From CAVVEC01 sp963770485 (GTDB lineage Bacteria > Acidobacteriota > Terriglobia > Terriglobales > Acidobacteriaceae), in contig CAVYPX010000016.1 of the NCBI GenBank assembly GCA_963770485.1, forward strand, positions 372,001 through 436,000: DNA of 64,000 nucleotides, in the 5' to 3' direction. Both the position numbers and the translations under genes were made by a program. Position 1 is the first letter of the stretch. The number at the start of each line of letters is the position of its first letter. Of this stretch, positions 9,407 through 17,825 are shown in pieces. The notes below the pieces were generated by a model, which was not told the origin of the DNA, searched no databases, and saw nothing but the letters and a program-made list of their open reading frames with translations.

Positions 9407-9790
9407 AGCGGGAAAGAGGCCTACCTTCGTGTCCCATTAGTTCGTGTGATATTGGAATCCCATCCTGACCAACCTCCAGGCCGGGAAGGATCAAGTATTT
9501 GATTCGTGCATTGAGCTTCGATCGAGTGCGCTCATGGTCATGATGACAGCTTTGAACTTATGCCGCGAAGTCCCGTTGCACGGCACTAGTTTAAGACAAT
9601 ACTTCATCCAGGCCCTATCTTTTCGGACAAGACTCATATCCTCAAACCGCGCCACCACACATACCTGTAGAACAGGCCTCGGGCAGTCGTTCTGTGAAAA
9701 TCTGATGCCGGCTGCACTTCGCCCACCCAGGCTGTCATGCCGATCTGCTCTATTAAATCAGCGGGATGCTATGCCGTTAAGTGTAATTAC
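9407..9790. other. Intergenic, upstream of the envelope operon
   Basis: This holds 384 bases between the GT2 start (minus strand) and a foldable segment at 9791. The short open frames here have no ribosome binding site or recognisable protein. It presumably contains divergent promoters, but I could not place them. Confidence 0.35.
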
Positions 9791-9997
9791 TTCCTAGGTG
9801 GCTTACATGTTCAGGGAAATTTGTCCAAGATTTGTCTGTTGAGCCACGGTTTCGGTCCCAAGAAGCAAGGCCGTAGTTGCCGAACTCGGTGCCGGAAATC
9901 CGGCACGGAACGGCACATTTCAGGGAACGGACGCTCTGGTTCACAACAAAACTGGGCTCAGGCTAGGAATCTGCGGCCCATCCACGCCGGGCTTTTT
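9791..9997 (+). ncRNA. Candidate structured RNA (rod-like fold plus T-run)
   Basis: The segment folds as a long rod: TTCCTAG (9791-9797) with CTAGGAA (9963-9969), TGAGCC (9840-9845) with GGCTCA (9955-9960), TGCCG (9878-9882) with CGGCA (9911-9915), and a perfect GTGCCGG/CCGGCAC hairpin (9889-9895, 9900-9906) with an AAAT loop. A GCCC/GGGC stem followed by TTTTT ends at about 9997. GTGGCT (9798-9803) can instead pair with AGCCAC (9842-9847), which competes with the second stem. A 9-base direct repeat TTCAGGGAA occurs on both arms. Size (about 200 nt) and shape recall 6S RNA, but I cannot confirm the family. It could instead be a regulatory leader, although the next start is over 300 bases away. 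Confidence 0.35.
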
Positions 9998-10314
9998 CTT
10001 TCGTGTTTTGTGACGCTTACACATCACGCAGCGTAAGTGAGGCAAGCAAACGGCTCTCCAGGGGCGGAGTCAGGCCCTCTTTCCCGTCCAGTTCGCACTG
10101 CAGCTCACACCGCCTGTGGAAAACTCGTACAGGATTTTACTGAGGAAATCCGCCCCTCCTTGGCAGCTGGAATGCTATGGATTCTTGTATAACCAGCCCA
10201 CATTTTGGCGTGGTTCCTTTCATGGCTGGACGGCGAAGGGCGCTTCCATCAAGGGATCTGTGCAAAACTTTCCTTGACAGCGCGGGTTATTATTTCATCC
10301 CCGGGGGGATAGAT
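9998..10314. other. Intergenic, upstream of the HTH gene pair
   Basis: This holds 317 bases. A TTGACA hexamer lies at 10273-10278 with AT-rich DNA after it, but no -10 box stands at the standard distance. The frame of the first HTH gene is open back to an ATG at 10177. That extension has no clear ribosome binding site and I do not favour it. Confidence 0.35.
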
Positions 10315-10710
10315 GTGAAGGAAAAGCTTGTCCAGCTGGGCCCACGGGAACAGCAGATCGCCGAGTTGCTGCTCCAAGGCTGTGACAACACGGAAATTGC
10401 CAAACAACTGAACATGGCCCGCCGTACCGTGAAAGCCCACTTCAATCGACTCTTCCTGCGATTTGGAATCAACGGTGGAATCAAGCGCGTAAAACTTGCA
10501 ACCCTTTTATATCGGAGGCAGCTATGTTTGGAGGCCAGCGCTACGGAAAGCGCATCCCCAACGAGCGCGAACAGCAAGTTATCGCACTCGTCGCCCAAGG
10601 ACTCAAAAACAGCGAGGTCGCAGCCCTCATCGGAACTACGGAGCACGTCGTCAAGAACTACCTTCGAGTCATCTACGATAAACTTGGACTCTGGAACCGG
10701 GTCGAACTAG
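10315..10710 (+). CDS. Small LuxR/GerE-type HTH protein 1
   Basis: A DNA-binding regulator made almost wholly of one LuxR-type HTH: LGPREQQIAELLLQG, then NTEIAKQLNMARRTVKAHFN, the usual four-helix unit. No receiver or ligand domain is present. I favour GTG 10315, which follows a GGGGGG run; the frame remains open to an ATG at 10177. After about residue 80 the product is Ser/Thr-rich and low complexity. There it lies over the coding sequence of the next HTH gene in another frame, overlapping by 187 bases. The tail may be read-through after loss of an original stop, or the two may once have been one tandem-HTH protein. Confidence 0.6.
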   Translation: MKEKLVQLGPREQQIAELLLQGCDNTEIAKQLNMARRTVKAHFNRLFLRFGINGGIKRVKLATLLYRRQLCLEASATESASPTSANSKLSHSSPKDSKTARSQPSSELRSTSSRTTFESSTINLDSGTGSN

Positions 10711-10757
10711 CCCTCTGGTACGAGGCTCGTCGGCACGAGGGGGCGGCCCAGGCCTGA
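10524..10757 (+). CDS. Small LuxR/GerE-type HTH protein 2
   Basis: A 77-residue single-domain regulator with the LuxR-type HTH: IPNEREQQVIALVAQGL, NSEVAALIGTTEHVVKNYLR and VIYDKLGLWNRVELALW. The ATG at 10524 has GGAGG (10514-10518) at good spacing, so it is a real start although it sits inside the frame of the preceding HTH gene. It is shorter than typical NarL-type regulators, with no receiver domain. Stand-alone HTH proteins of this kind are known in Acidobacteriota. The target is unknown. It may work as a heterodimer with the overlapping gene, but that is speculation. Confidence 0.78.
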   Translation: MFGGQRYGKRIPNEREQQVIALVAQGLKNSEVAALIGTTEHVVKNYLRVIYDKLGLWNRVELALWYEARRHEGAAQA

Positions 10758-10852
10758 CGAGATCGAACTCGAGCAGGACTTCGTGAACTTCCGCTCACGG
10801 CCGCCGGATTCAGCAGGAGCCTCTCGAGAGTTCTTCCCTACTGCAGTCATGT

Positions 10853-11902
10853 TTACCGGCAGCCGCTTAAGTCCAAGCCGCTTAACTTTTGATCGGCTTC
10901 CGGAACACCTTTCTCGGCAGCCGCAGCCAGTAACAGACGCGCCTGGTCGCAACTCTTGGGTACGCCGTCGCCGCGCAAGTATAAGTCCGCGAGCAGCAGC
11001 AGAGCATTGCTGTTGTGCATGGCAACCGCTTTCCATAACCATTGCGCGGCTGCCGTGGAATCTCTCGCAGGACCGTTTCCCCTCAGGTAACGTTGCGCCG
11101 TGCGCAACTCTTCGGTCCCGCTGCCTGCCGCCGTCTTCTCAGTGGCACTGGCCGGGAGAAAAGCGACCGGGGCGATCGCCTGATTGGGAGCGACAACGCC
11201 ATCAGGCCGGCGAGATTCCGGATGCGGGGTGACCTGAGGCGCTCGCATTGGAAAAGCGGACCGTGGCACTGGCTCGGGTGGCAGATGAGCGTTGCTGGAT
11301 ACACCAGGCGTTGAGATCCACTGCAGGTAGGCGAAGCCCACAAACAAAATTGCGAACCCCGCGATCCCAAATCTCGATATCCGGAATTTCCCCGGACGGT
11401 AGGTTCTCCGGTTTGACTCGTCCGCGCCCTCATGAGCTTTGTCCCGCACTCGTACTTCCCGAACTGCGTTGTCTGCAGTCACTGGCCAAGTGTGGGCCGG
11501 AGTTCGATCCGCGCCGCGGTTCTTCCCATCGTTCTGGACGGTTGCAGCCAAGTTCGCCTTCAGGAAGGCTCCGCAGGCTCCACAGAATCTCTGGGTGACT
11601 TTACTCCTGTGCCCACACCCGGAACAGACTATTTCGTGCCGCACCCTGTCCTGATGAGCAGGTTCTTCTGCGCCGAACTTGTGCGGCACGCTGGCTTCGG
11701 GATTCTGGCGTTCAAGCTCCCGCAGAAGCGCTGTAACCGCCTGCTCGCGTTTCTCAGGTGGGTTGATAAAGTACACCTGCGCCCAGCGGCCAAGATTCTG
11801 CCCCAGGACCGGATTCATTATTGGATTCAGCTCAGGGTTGGGAAGTTGACCAGCGCGAGCTGCTCCCTTGGAGTCTGTGTGCTTTTCGCCAGGCTCTGAC
11901 AC
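10853..11902 (-). CDS. Membrane protein with zinc ribbon and Sel1-type repeats
   Basis: About 349 residues if it starts at GTG 11902, which has GGAG nine bases upstream; a TTG at 11917 is also in frame. The N-terminal part is followed by a zinc ribbon (CSGCGHRSKVTQRFCGACG, two CxxC pairs), a basic linker, one transmembrane helix (FGIAGFAILFVGFAYLQWI) and a C-terminal pair of Sel1-like TPR repeats (AQRYLRGNG...AAQWLWKAVA, ADLYLRGDGVPKSCDQARLLL). This puts the zinc ribbon in the cytoplasm and the repeats outside. It resembles the next gene upstream, which shares the ribbon-then-TM layout. The function is unknown; a scaffold or sensing role is likely. Confidence 0.7.
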   Translation of the reverse strand: MSEPGEKHTDSKGAARAGQLPNPELNPIMNPVLGQNLGRWAQVYFINPPEKREQAVTALLRELERQNPEASVPHKFGAEEPAHQDRVRHEIVCSGCGHRSKVTQRFCGACGAFLKANLAATVQNDGKNRGADRTPAHTWPVTADNAVREVRVRDKAHEGADESNRRTYRPGKFRISRFGIAGFAILFVGFAYLQWISTPGVSSNAHLPPEPVPRSAFPMRAPQVTPHPESRRPDGVVAPNQAIAPVAFLPASATEKTAAGSGTEELRTAQRYLRGNGPARDSTAAAQWLWKAVAMHNSNALLLLADLYLRGDGVPKSCDQARLLLAAAAEKGVPEADQKLSGLDLSGCR

Positions 11903-12033
11903 GCTAGGATTCTCCAAAAGGATTTACCCGGCAATTGCACACTGCTTCCCGGAAGTTGTCAAACCCTGGCTTGTGAAAAAAAGGGCAGAAAGTTTTTCCA
12001 GGTCCCGTGCGCAGCTACGGCTTCTGTTGGCGT

Positions 12034-13677
12034 CTAGTCGCAGCTCTTGCGGGCCGCAGGCTCGAACTGATCCAGTTGCGCGTCACGCTGGGTAGTGAAC
12101 TTGCCCCCGGGAGTTTTGCCGTAGAGATCGGAGCCGGGGCAGTAGTAAAGAGCGGTATGCAGGTCAACCCATACCTGGGTGTTGGGATTGCCGTTATAAA
12201 CGGGCGCTGGCGGGGCTTCCGCCAAGCCCAGAGTGAGGAGCAGCCGTTCGGAAAGAGTGAGTGGATTCTTATTTTGCGCACCGTGGTATCGAGGCGCCGT
12301 GCCCCAGCCGGACAGCACCACCAACAGAAGAAGGACGGCCGCCCCCACATAAATGTTGGCGCGGTGCTGAGTCAACCAGATTCTTTCGGGCGCATCCTCA
12401 TCTAGTGATTGCAGCCATCTGTGGGTTTTGGCCGCCGATGTCCATGGCGAGTGCGGTTGATCGCTTCGAACTGCGGGCAGCGAGGTCGTCCTCTCAGTGA
12501 TGGGACCGCTGACTACCAGCGCAGAATCACTCGCTGTGGCCGGCTCCGCTTCCTCCGCGAAATCCTCGATCTCATACCCCGGCGCCCGAGAGAGAGAAGT
12601 TTCACCGGTCAGGCTGGCCTCGGGCTCTTCGCCCCGATCCTGGACCTCCAGGGCGGGTTCGTCGCTTTTTTCCGTGGATCGCTGCAAGTGCCACGGGGAA
12701 TCCAATTTGCTTTGTGGATCTCTGATTTGCAGCTCATCCACCGGCCACGATTCCACCGCACGCGGGGCCCCGCATCTGCCGCAGAACAAATCCTTCTCTG
12801 CCGCGAACTGAAATCCGCATTGCTGGCAGGTCACGCCGGCAGTTTGCGCATCCGCTCCCGCGGAGGGAACGGATGCTTCTCCCCCAACTTCCGGATACTC
12901 TTTAGTTTCTGCGCTTGGTTCCGCAGCAAGGCGCTCCAGGTGGGGTTTGATTCTTTCTAAAGCTCCCAACATGGTGGCGCGTTCGGTCGCGAGTGCCTGT
13001 TTCCACTGCAGCTCGGCTTCCCGAGTGATCGCCTCGCTCATCAATCCTGCCATTAGGCGGCAGCTCTGAATATCTTGTTCTTCAATGGAATCAGGATTCG
13101 CGAAGCGCAGCTCCAGCAAGCCCGCCACTTTCCCCTCATGGTGTATGGGAATCAGGAAGGGTGATCTGACACTGTTCTCCTCGCAGACTTGAGTAGATGG
13201 CAGAGAATTTGCGAGGGAGCCTCCTCGTTCTTCCGCTCCATCCGGCAGCGCGGTTCCGGCCGACAGATTCGGGTCCCAGGGCAGGCGGGTTCCAGCCAAG
13301 CCGGCAACGCTTCCTGTGCCGGCGCAGTACTCCAGATGATCCTCTCGTACGATGGCAATGGCAACGCCAGTCGCGTTTGTAATGTTCGCCAGCCGCTGTG
13401 CAATGAGATTCGCGGCCCCCGACAAATCATAAGGACGCGAACGCAGCAATTCTTGAGTCTCGACGATTTCGGAGAGAGTCTCTACCGGGTCTAGCTTGGT
13501 CTGGTTCGCGCGCTGAGGCTCATCGTGAGGAAGCTGTTGCTTCTGCTCCTGCAGCACATAGGCGGCCTCCAGCAATTGCTGGAAGGTGGCCTCGTCGAGC
13601 CCGGGCCGGTCCTGGCGACTCAAGGTTTGTGGCTCCATGTCGGCGCGTGGTCCGCGGTTGTGCGTTTCTCCCGCCAT
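12034..13677 (-). CDS. GAF domain, zinc ribbon, single-TM protein
   Basis: A 547-residue protein. After a Gln-rich N-terminal helix comes a GAF domain (about 70-210, with ATGVAIAIVREDHLEYCAG and IPIHHEGKVAGLLELRF), a zinc ribbon (CQQCGFQFAAEKDLFCGRCG), a long acidic disordered linker, one transmembrane helix (IYVGAAVLLLLVVLSGWG) and a short outer domain. That domain has VWVDLHTALYYCPGSDLYGK and a final RKSC, a cysteine motif I have seen in other Acidobacteriota proteins. GAF domains bind small ligands or sense redox state. With no output enzyme domain, it probably passes information across the membrane through partners. It pairs with the zinc-ribbon gene downstream, 131 bases away. Confidence 0.72.
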   Translation of the reverse strand: MAGETHNRGPRADMEPQTLSRQDRPGLDEATFQQLLEAAYVLQEQKQQLPHDEPQRANQTKLDPVETLSEIVETQELLRSRPYDLSGAANLIAQRLANITNATGVAIAIVREDHLEYCAGTGSVAGLAGTRLPWDPNLSAGTALPDGAEERGGSLANSLPSTQVCEENSVRSPFLIPIHHEGKVAGLLELRFANPDSIEEQDIQSCRLMAGLMSEAITREAELQWKQALATERATMLGALERIKPHLERLAAEPSAETKEYPEVGGEASVPSAGADAQTAGVTCQQCGFQFAAEKDLFCGRCGAPRAVESWPVDELQIRDPQSKLDSPWHLQRSTEKSDEPALEVQDRGEEPEASLTGETSLSRAPGYEIEDFAEEAEPATASDSALVVSGPITERTTSLPAVRSDQPHSPWTSAAKTHRWLQSLDEDAPERIWLTQHRANIYVGAAVLLLLVVLSGWGTAPRYHGAQNKNPLTLSERLLLTLGLAEAPPAPVYNGNPNTQVWVDLHTALYYCPGSDLYGKTPGGKFTTQRDAQLDQFEPAARKSCD

Positions 13678-14094
13678 TGTAGTGCAATTCGGCGTCCAAA
13701 AGGCCGTAACTACACCTGTAACCCTCTGATTCTAGCAGTCTGGGCGGACCCGAGCTATGCCGGGATTGCATGACTTAAGTGCTTGCCATTGCTGCCGTTA
13801 CGAATTCCGTATCCCCGCATTCAAACTCTGGTGTGAGATCGTCACGGGCCGGTCCATGGGGTGAAGAACATGACCTCGCAAGGCACGCTGTCGGCGTGTG
13901 CGCAAAAGGTTGCGCTTTCTCCATTCAGATGGATGGCACTTTTCAGCTTGCAGCGGCGTGGAGTAGGTCGGGCTCAGGCCATAACCCATCTTACAAGAGG
14001 TCACCTAGCGTTGCTGGTGAAAATGGCGATGTTTCAACAGTTCCCCCAGCGCGGTGACACCTGTTCCAAATTGACCAAAGCGGAGCGTCAAATT
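13678..14094. other. Intergenic, with a degenerate dispersed-repeat copy
   Basis: This holds 417 bases with no convincing gene. Around 14016-14045 is a decayed copy of the TATGGCGATGTTTCGCCAA repeat (reads aaaatggcgatgtttcaac), in which the right arm of the hairpin has been lost. Confidence 0.4.
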
Positions 14095-14469
14095 TCATTT
14101 GCTGCAAGTCGCGCTAACCATCTTCACGCTAGACACCTGTAAGTCGGCGTGTTGCTTTGCACCGGTCTCTTTCTTTTCGTGCGGTTGGCTTTTTTCCTCT
14201 TGTATTTTCGATCTGTGGGCCACAATGCCGGTTACGGTAACGGTATGGTCGACGTGTTCGGCAAGCGAGACTCCGCTGTTGGGATAAAGCTCCCAATGCT
14301 TATCCTCTGTGCTGATGAGGAAAAAGCCTTCCGGTTCAGCACCTTTGTGAAGGCAGCCGGTTACGGTCTGCGTAGCCGAATCCCTATCGTTCCCCATTTG
14401 CGGTGCGCCATACAACAAAGCTGTGCTAAGGCCCAGGGCCAGTACCATCCATGCGAGCTTCTGAATCAT
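14095..14469 (-). CDS. Small secreted protein, DUF5818-like
   Basis: A 124-residue exported protein. The N terminus is a signal peptide (MIQKLAWMVLALGLSTALLYGA). The mature part has VTGCLHKGAEPEGFFLIS, then WELYP and VDHTVTVTG, a beta-barrel-like pattern of small Acidobacteriota secreted proteins. I assign it to the DUF5818-like group from memory and with caution. The ATG at 14469 has a strong AGGAGG nine bases upstream. It lies downstream of the RND efflux operon on the same strand, but with a 203-base gap and its own start signals, so it may be separately transcribed. The function is unknown. Confidence 0.72.
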   Translation of the reverse strand: MIQKLAWMVLALGLSTALLYGAPQMGNDRDSATQTVTGCLHKGAEPEGFFLISTEDKHWELYPNSGVSLAEHVDHTVTVTGIVAHRSKIQEEKSQPHEKKETGAKQHADLQVSSVKMVSATCSK

Positions 14470-14672
14470 GATTTACGTCCTCCTTAAAAGCAGGGCAAGT
14501 ATGATCTTTTTTGCTGACAATGGCTGTGATTGGCATCACAGTCTGATAATCGTTGACTGGCGATGGCTGAGGATATCGGGCCCAGACTGGAACGTTCAGG
14601 ATATTGGGCAAGCGAACATGGTTTCGATTCGCATGCTCATAAAAGCACCTCGACCTGCGGGGGACGGCGGGA

Positions 14673-17600
14673 TTAGGATCTCGCGGGCGCCAGCTCTTCC
14701 AGACTCGTTTCCTCATGACTCAGGTAGTAGTGCACGGCGGGCGTAATCACCAGCGACAGCACCATCGAAATCAGGATGCCGCCGATGACGGCGATCGCCA
14801 ACGGTTGCAGCATTTGCGAGCCCGCACCCAATGCGAAGGCAAGAGGCAGCATGCCCGCAACGGTCGCCATCGCCGTCATCACAATAGGACGCAAGCGGCG
14901 GCGACTGGCCTGCAGCATGGCCTCTTCGGCGGAAAGTCCCAGCGCCCGAAATTTCTGGTCAGCATCGAGCAGCAGGATTCCATTCTTGGCCACGATGCCG
15001 ATCACCATGATCATTCCCATGAAGGAAGAAACATTGAACGTCGTCCGAGTGACGAGCAACGCAATGAAAACGCCGGAAGTAGAGAGAAGCGCGGACGCCA
15101 AGATAGCGAGCGGCGCGGCAAACGTGCGGAATTCGAACAGCAGCACGATGAATACGAGCAGGATGGCCAGGATCAGAACAAACACCAGATCGCGGAATGA
15201 TTTTTGTTGTTCCTGATAGGTTCCGCCGTACACCACGCGAATGCTCGAAGGCAGATGCAGATCGTCCACGGTTTTCTGTACCGCCGCCATTCCGCTGCCC
15301 AAGTCCGTTCCTTCCAAGCGGGCCGTGACCGCCACATCGCGCTGCAGGTTCTCCCGGCGAATCTCAGTTTGACCCGGAAGCTCGGTGACCGAGGCCAGTG
15401 CTCCCAAGGTGGCAGTTCGGCCGCTACTGCTGGTCAACAGCGTGTTCTTGATGGCTTCAAGAGAAACGCGGCTGCTGGCCGGGAAGCGTACCCGCACGGT
15501 GTAGGCGCGGTCATTGCTCACCACTGGGGTCGCGGCCGGCTCGCCCTCCAGAATGGCGGACGCGTCGGTTGCAATCTCCTCTGGCGTGAATCCGGCGCGG
15601 GCCGCGACGCTGGGATCGATCTGAAAAGTGACCGCGGGGCCGCTGATGGTATTGTCGATGCCGTTCAAAATATCCACCACGCCGGGAATTTTATGAATGC
15701 CATCGGCGACCTTGGGAGCCCACTGCTCAAGCAACGCCGCATCTTGGGAAAACAACTTGATCTGAATCGGCTCCGGGGCGCTGGTGAGGTCGCCAATCAT
15801 GTCCTGCAGCACCTGGATGAATTCCACATCCAAAGCCGGCTCCTGCTGCGTGATCTTTTCCCGTACCTCGGCGATGATTTCATCGATTCCCCGGCTGCGG
15901 TCCGCTTTGAGTTTCACCGAGATGTCGCCGGTGTTGGCTTCGGTCACAGCGGCCAACCCCAGCTGCAATCCAGTTCGGCGCGAAGTATTTTCCACTTCCG
16001 GCGTGGCGCGTAGAATCTGCTCCACGTGCGTGATTACGCGGTTCGTCTCTGCCAGCGAGCTTCCTGCGGGCATGATGTAGTCCAGCACGAAGCCGCCCTC
16101 GTCCATCTCCGGCAATAAATCCGATCCGGAGAAGTGGTAGCACGCGTAGGATGCGACGATGAGTAGCGCTGCTCCTCCAGCTAGCCACATGGGTTTGGCC
16201 AACGCCCGCCGCAGCCAGTGCTCATGAAAATCGACCACTTTTCGGAAGAACGCGCCGAGACTCAATTCCTCAATTGCCAGCAGACGGGAAATCGCCTCTT
16301 CCTCCGGTTCCTTTCCGGTCTCCTCGGTTATCTGCGCCGCTTTGGACCCGATGAGGTACTGGCTTAAGTTCGGCGTCCAGGTGAGGGCCAAGGCAAGCGA
16401 AGTGAACAGGGAGACTGCCATGGTCACGGCGAGCGCCCGAAAGAACGTGCCGGTAACTCCCGTGATGGAAATCAGCGGCAAAAACACAACCACCGGCGTC
16501 ACGGTCGAGCCAACCAACGGAACCGTGATCTCGTGCAGCGCGCTGTGAATCGCCTGCAAACGGTTTTGTCCGGCATCGCGGTGGAGCACGATGTTCTCCA
16601 CCACCACGATGGCGTCGTCAATCACCAGGCCAACGGCGGCCGCAAGCCCGCCCAACGTCATCAGGTTGAAGCTCTGGTGCAGTAGCCTCAGCGCCACGAA
16701 CGTGACCATCACGGTGACCGGAATCACCAGCCCGGCAACGATCGAAGTCCCCCAATCCCGCAGGAAAACCACCAGAATGATCGACGCCAGAATCAGGCCC
16801 AGCAGAATGGCATCGCGTACGCTCTTGATGGAATCGCTGACAATGATGGACTGGTCATAGAAGGGCCGGATCTGGATTCCGGGAGGAAGCGACTTCTGGA
16901 TTTGTGTGATCTCGGCGTGAACTTCCTTGGCGACCTCGACTGTGTTGCTGTCCGGCTGCCGGTTGATGTTGAGCAACACCGAGGGTTTGCCGTTGGCCGT
17001 CACGATGGTGTAAACGGGCTTTACGGCACGCGTCACCGCAGCGACATCTCCGATGCGAACCGGAATTCCCGCCGGAGTCGTCTTCACCACGGTGTTCGCG
17101 ATCTGCTCCGGCGTGCGCACCTGTCCGCTGATCAAGCCCAGAACGAGCTGGTGGTTGCTTTCGAATAGCCCGGGTGAATCGATCAAATTCGTGCGCCGCA
17201 TGGTTTCCAGGATGTCGGTGACGGTTACATTCGCGGTCAGCAGCTTGGCCGGATCGGGCGTGATGTGAAACTCAGGTTCCTGGCCGCCCTGGATCAGCAC
17301 CGTGGACACGCCGTCCAGCCGGTTCAGGCGCGGCTTGATTTCGTAGGTCGCCATCTCCCACAGCTGCGTCTGCGGCACGGTTTCGGACGCCAGGCTGTAT
17401 CCAATAATCGGGAAACTGGCAAACGTCATGCGGTGCGCCACCACGCTCGCCGTGGACGGCAATTCCGGCTGAACGCGCGAAAGGGCGGCATTCACATATT
17501 GCAGCGTCTGGAACATATCCACTTGCCAGTTGAAGAACAGATCAATCTCGGCTGAACCGCGGCTAGTGATCGAGCGTACATCCTGCAGGCCAGGCACGCT

Positions 17601-17825
17601 GTTCACCGCCTCCTCTAGCGGACGCGTGATGGTGACCATCATTTGATCGATGGGCATGACGCCGTTGTCGACTGCGATCAGAATTCTGGGGAAGTTGGTT
17701 TCAGGAAAAACCGACACTGGGATGGTGAAGGCGAGATAGGCGCCTAGCAGGGCGACCGTGATGATCAAGAAGATTACTGGTTTGGAATGCCGCGCAAACC
17801 AGTAGGACGAGTCCGGGTGGTTCAC
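14673..17825 (-). CDS. RND efflux pump, inner-membrane subunit (AcrB/HAE1-like)
   Basis: A 1050-residue proton-driven exporter, the usual size for the family. It has the first TM helix after a short cytoplasmic start, the porter regions, a large second periplasmic loop, and twelve membrane spans. Helix-4 residues GLVIDDAIVVVENI match the conserved D-D pair used in proton transfer. SFMGMIMVIGIVAKNGILLLD matches the later repeat. The GTG start at 17825 overlaps the adaptor's TGA in a GTGA, so the two are translationally coupled. With the adaptor and TolC genes it makes a full tripartite system spanning both membranes. The substrate (drug, lipid or metal) is not readable. The two-component genes beyond the TA pair may regulate it. 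Confidence 0.95.
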   Translation of the reverse strand: MNHPDSSYWFARHSKPVIFLIITVALLGAYLAFTIPVSVFPETNFPRILIAVDNGVMPIDQMMVTITRPLEEAVNSVPGLQDVRSITSRGSAEIDLFFNWQVDMFQTLQYVNAALSRVQPELPSTASVVAHRMTFASFPIIGYSLASETVPQTQLWEMATYEIKPRLNRLDGVSTVLIQGGQEPEFHITPDPAKLLTANVTVTDILETMRRTNLIDSPGLFESNHQLVLGLISGQVRTPEQIANTVVKTTPAGIPVRIGDVAAVTRAVKPVYTIVTANGKPSVLLNINRQPDSNTVEVAKEVHAEITQIQKSLPPGIQIRPFYDQSIIVSDSIKSVRDAILLGLILASIILVVFLRDWGTSIVAGLVIPVTVMVTFVALRLLHQSFNLMTLGGLAAAVGLVIDDAIVVVENIVLHRDAGQNRLQAIHSALHEITVPLVGSTVTPVVVFLPLISITGVTGTFFRALAVTMAVSLFTSLALALTWTPNLSQYLIGSKAAQITEETGKEPEEEAISRLLAIEELSLGAFFRKVVDFHEHWLRRALAKPMWLAGGAALLIVASYACYHFSGSDLLPEMDEGGFVLDYIMPAGSSLAETNRVITHVEQILRATPEVENTSRRTGLQLGLAAVTEANTGDISVKLKADRSRGIDEIIAEVREKITQQEPALDVEFIQVLQDMIGDLTSAPEPIQIKLFSQDAALLEQWAPKVADGIHKIPGVVDILNGIDNTISGPAVTFQIDPSVAARAGFTPEEIATDASAILEGEPAATPVVSNDRAYTVRVRFPASSRVSLEAIKNTLLTSSSGRTATLGALASVTELPGQTEIRRENLQRDVAVTARLEGTDLGSGMAAVQKTVDDLHLPSSIRVVYGGTYQEQQKSFRDLVFVLILAILLVFIVLLFEFRTFAAPLAILASALLSTSGVFIALLVTRTTFNVSSFMGMIMVIGIVAKNGILLLDADQKFRALGLSAEEAMLQASRRRLRPIVMTAMATVAGMLPLAFALGAGSQMLQPLAIAVIGGILISMVLSLVITPAVHYYLSHEETSLEELAPARS

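Noticed and set aside
9534..10036. Two plus-strand ORFs of 87 and 99 aa
   Set aside because: They have no ribosome binding site, no family pattern, and lie across the foldable segment.
13861..14142. 93-aa plus-strand ORF
   Set aside because: Low-quality composition and overlap with a decayed dispersed repeat. No homologous pattern was recognised.
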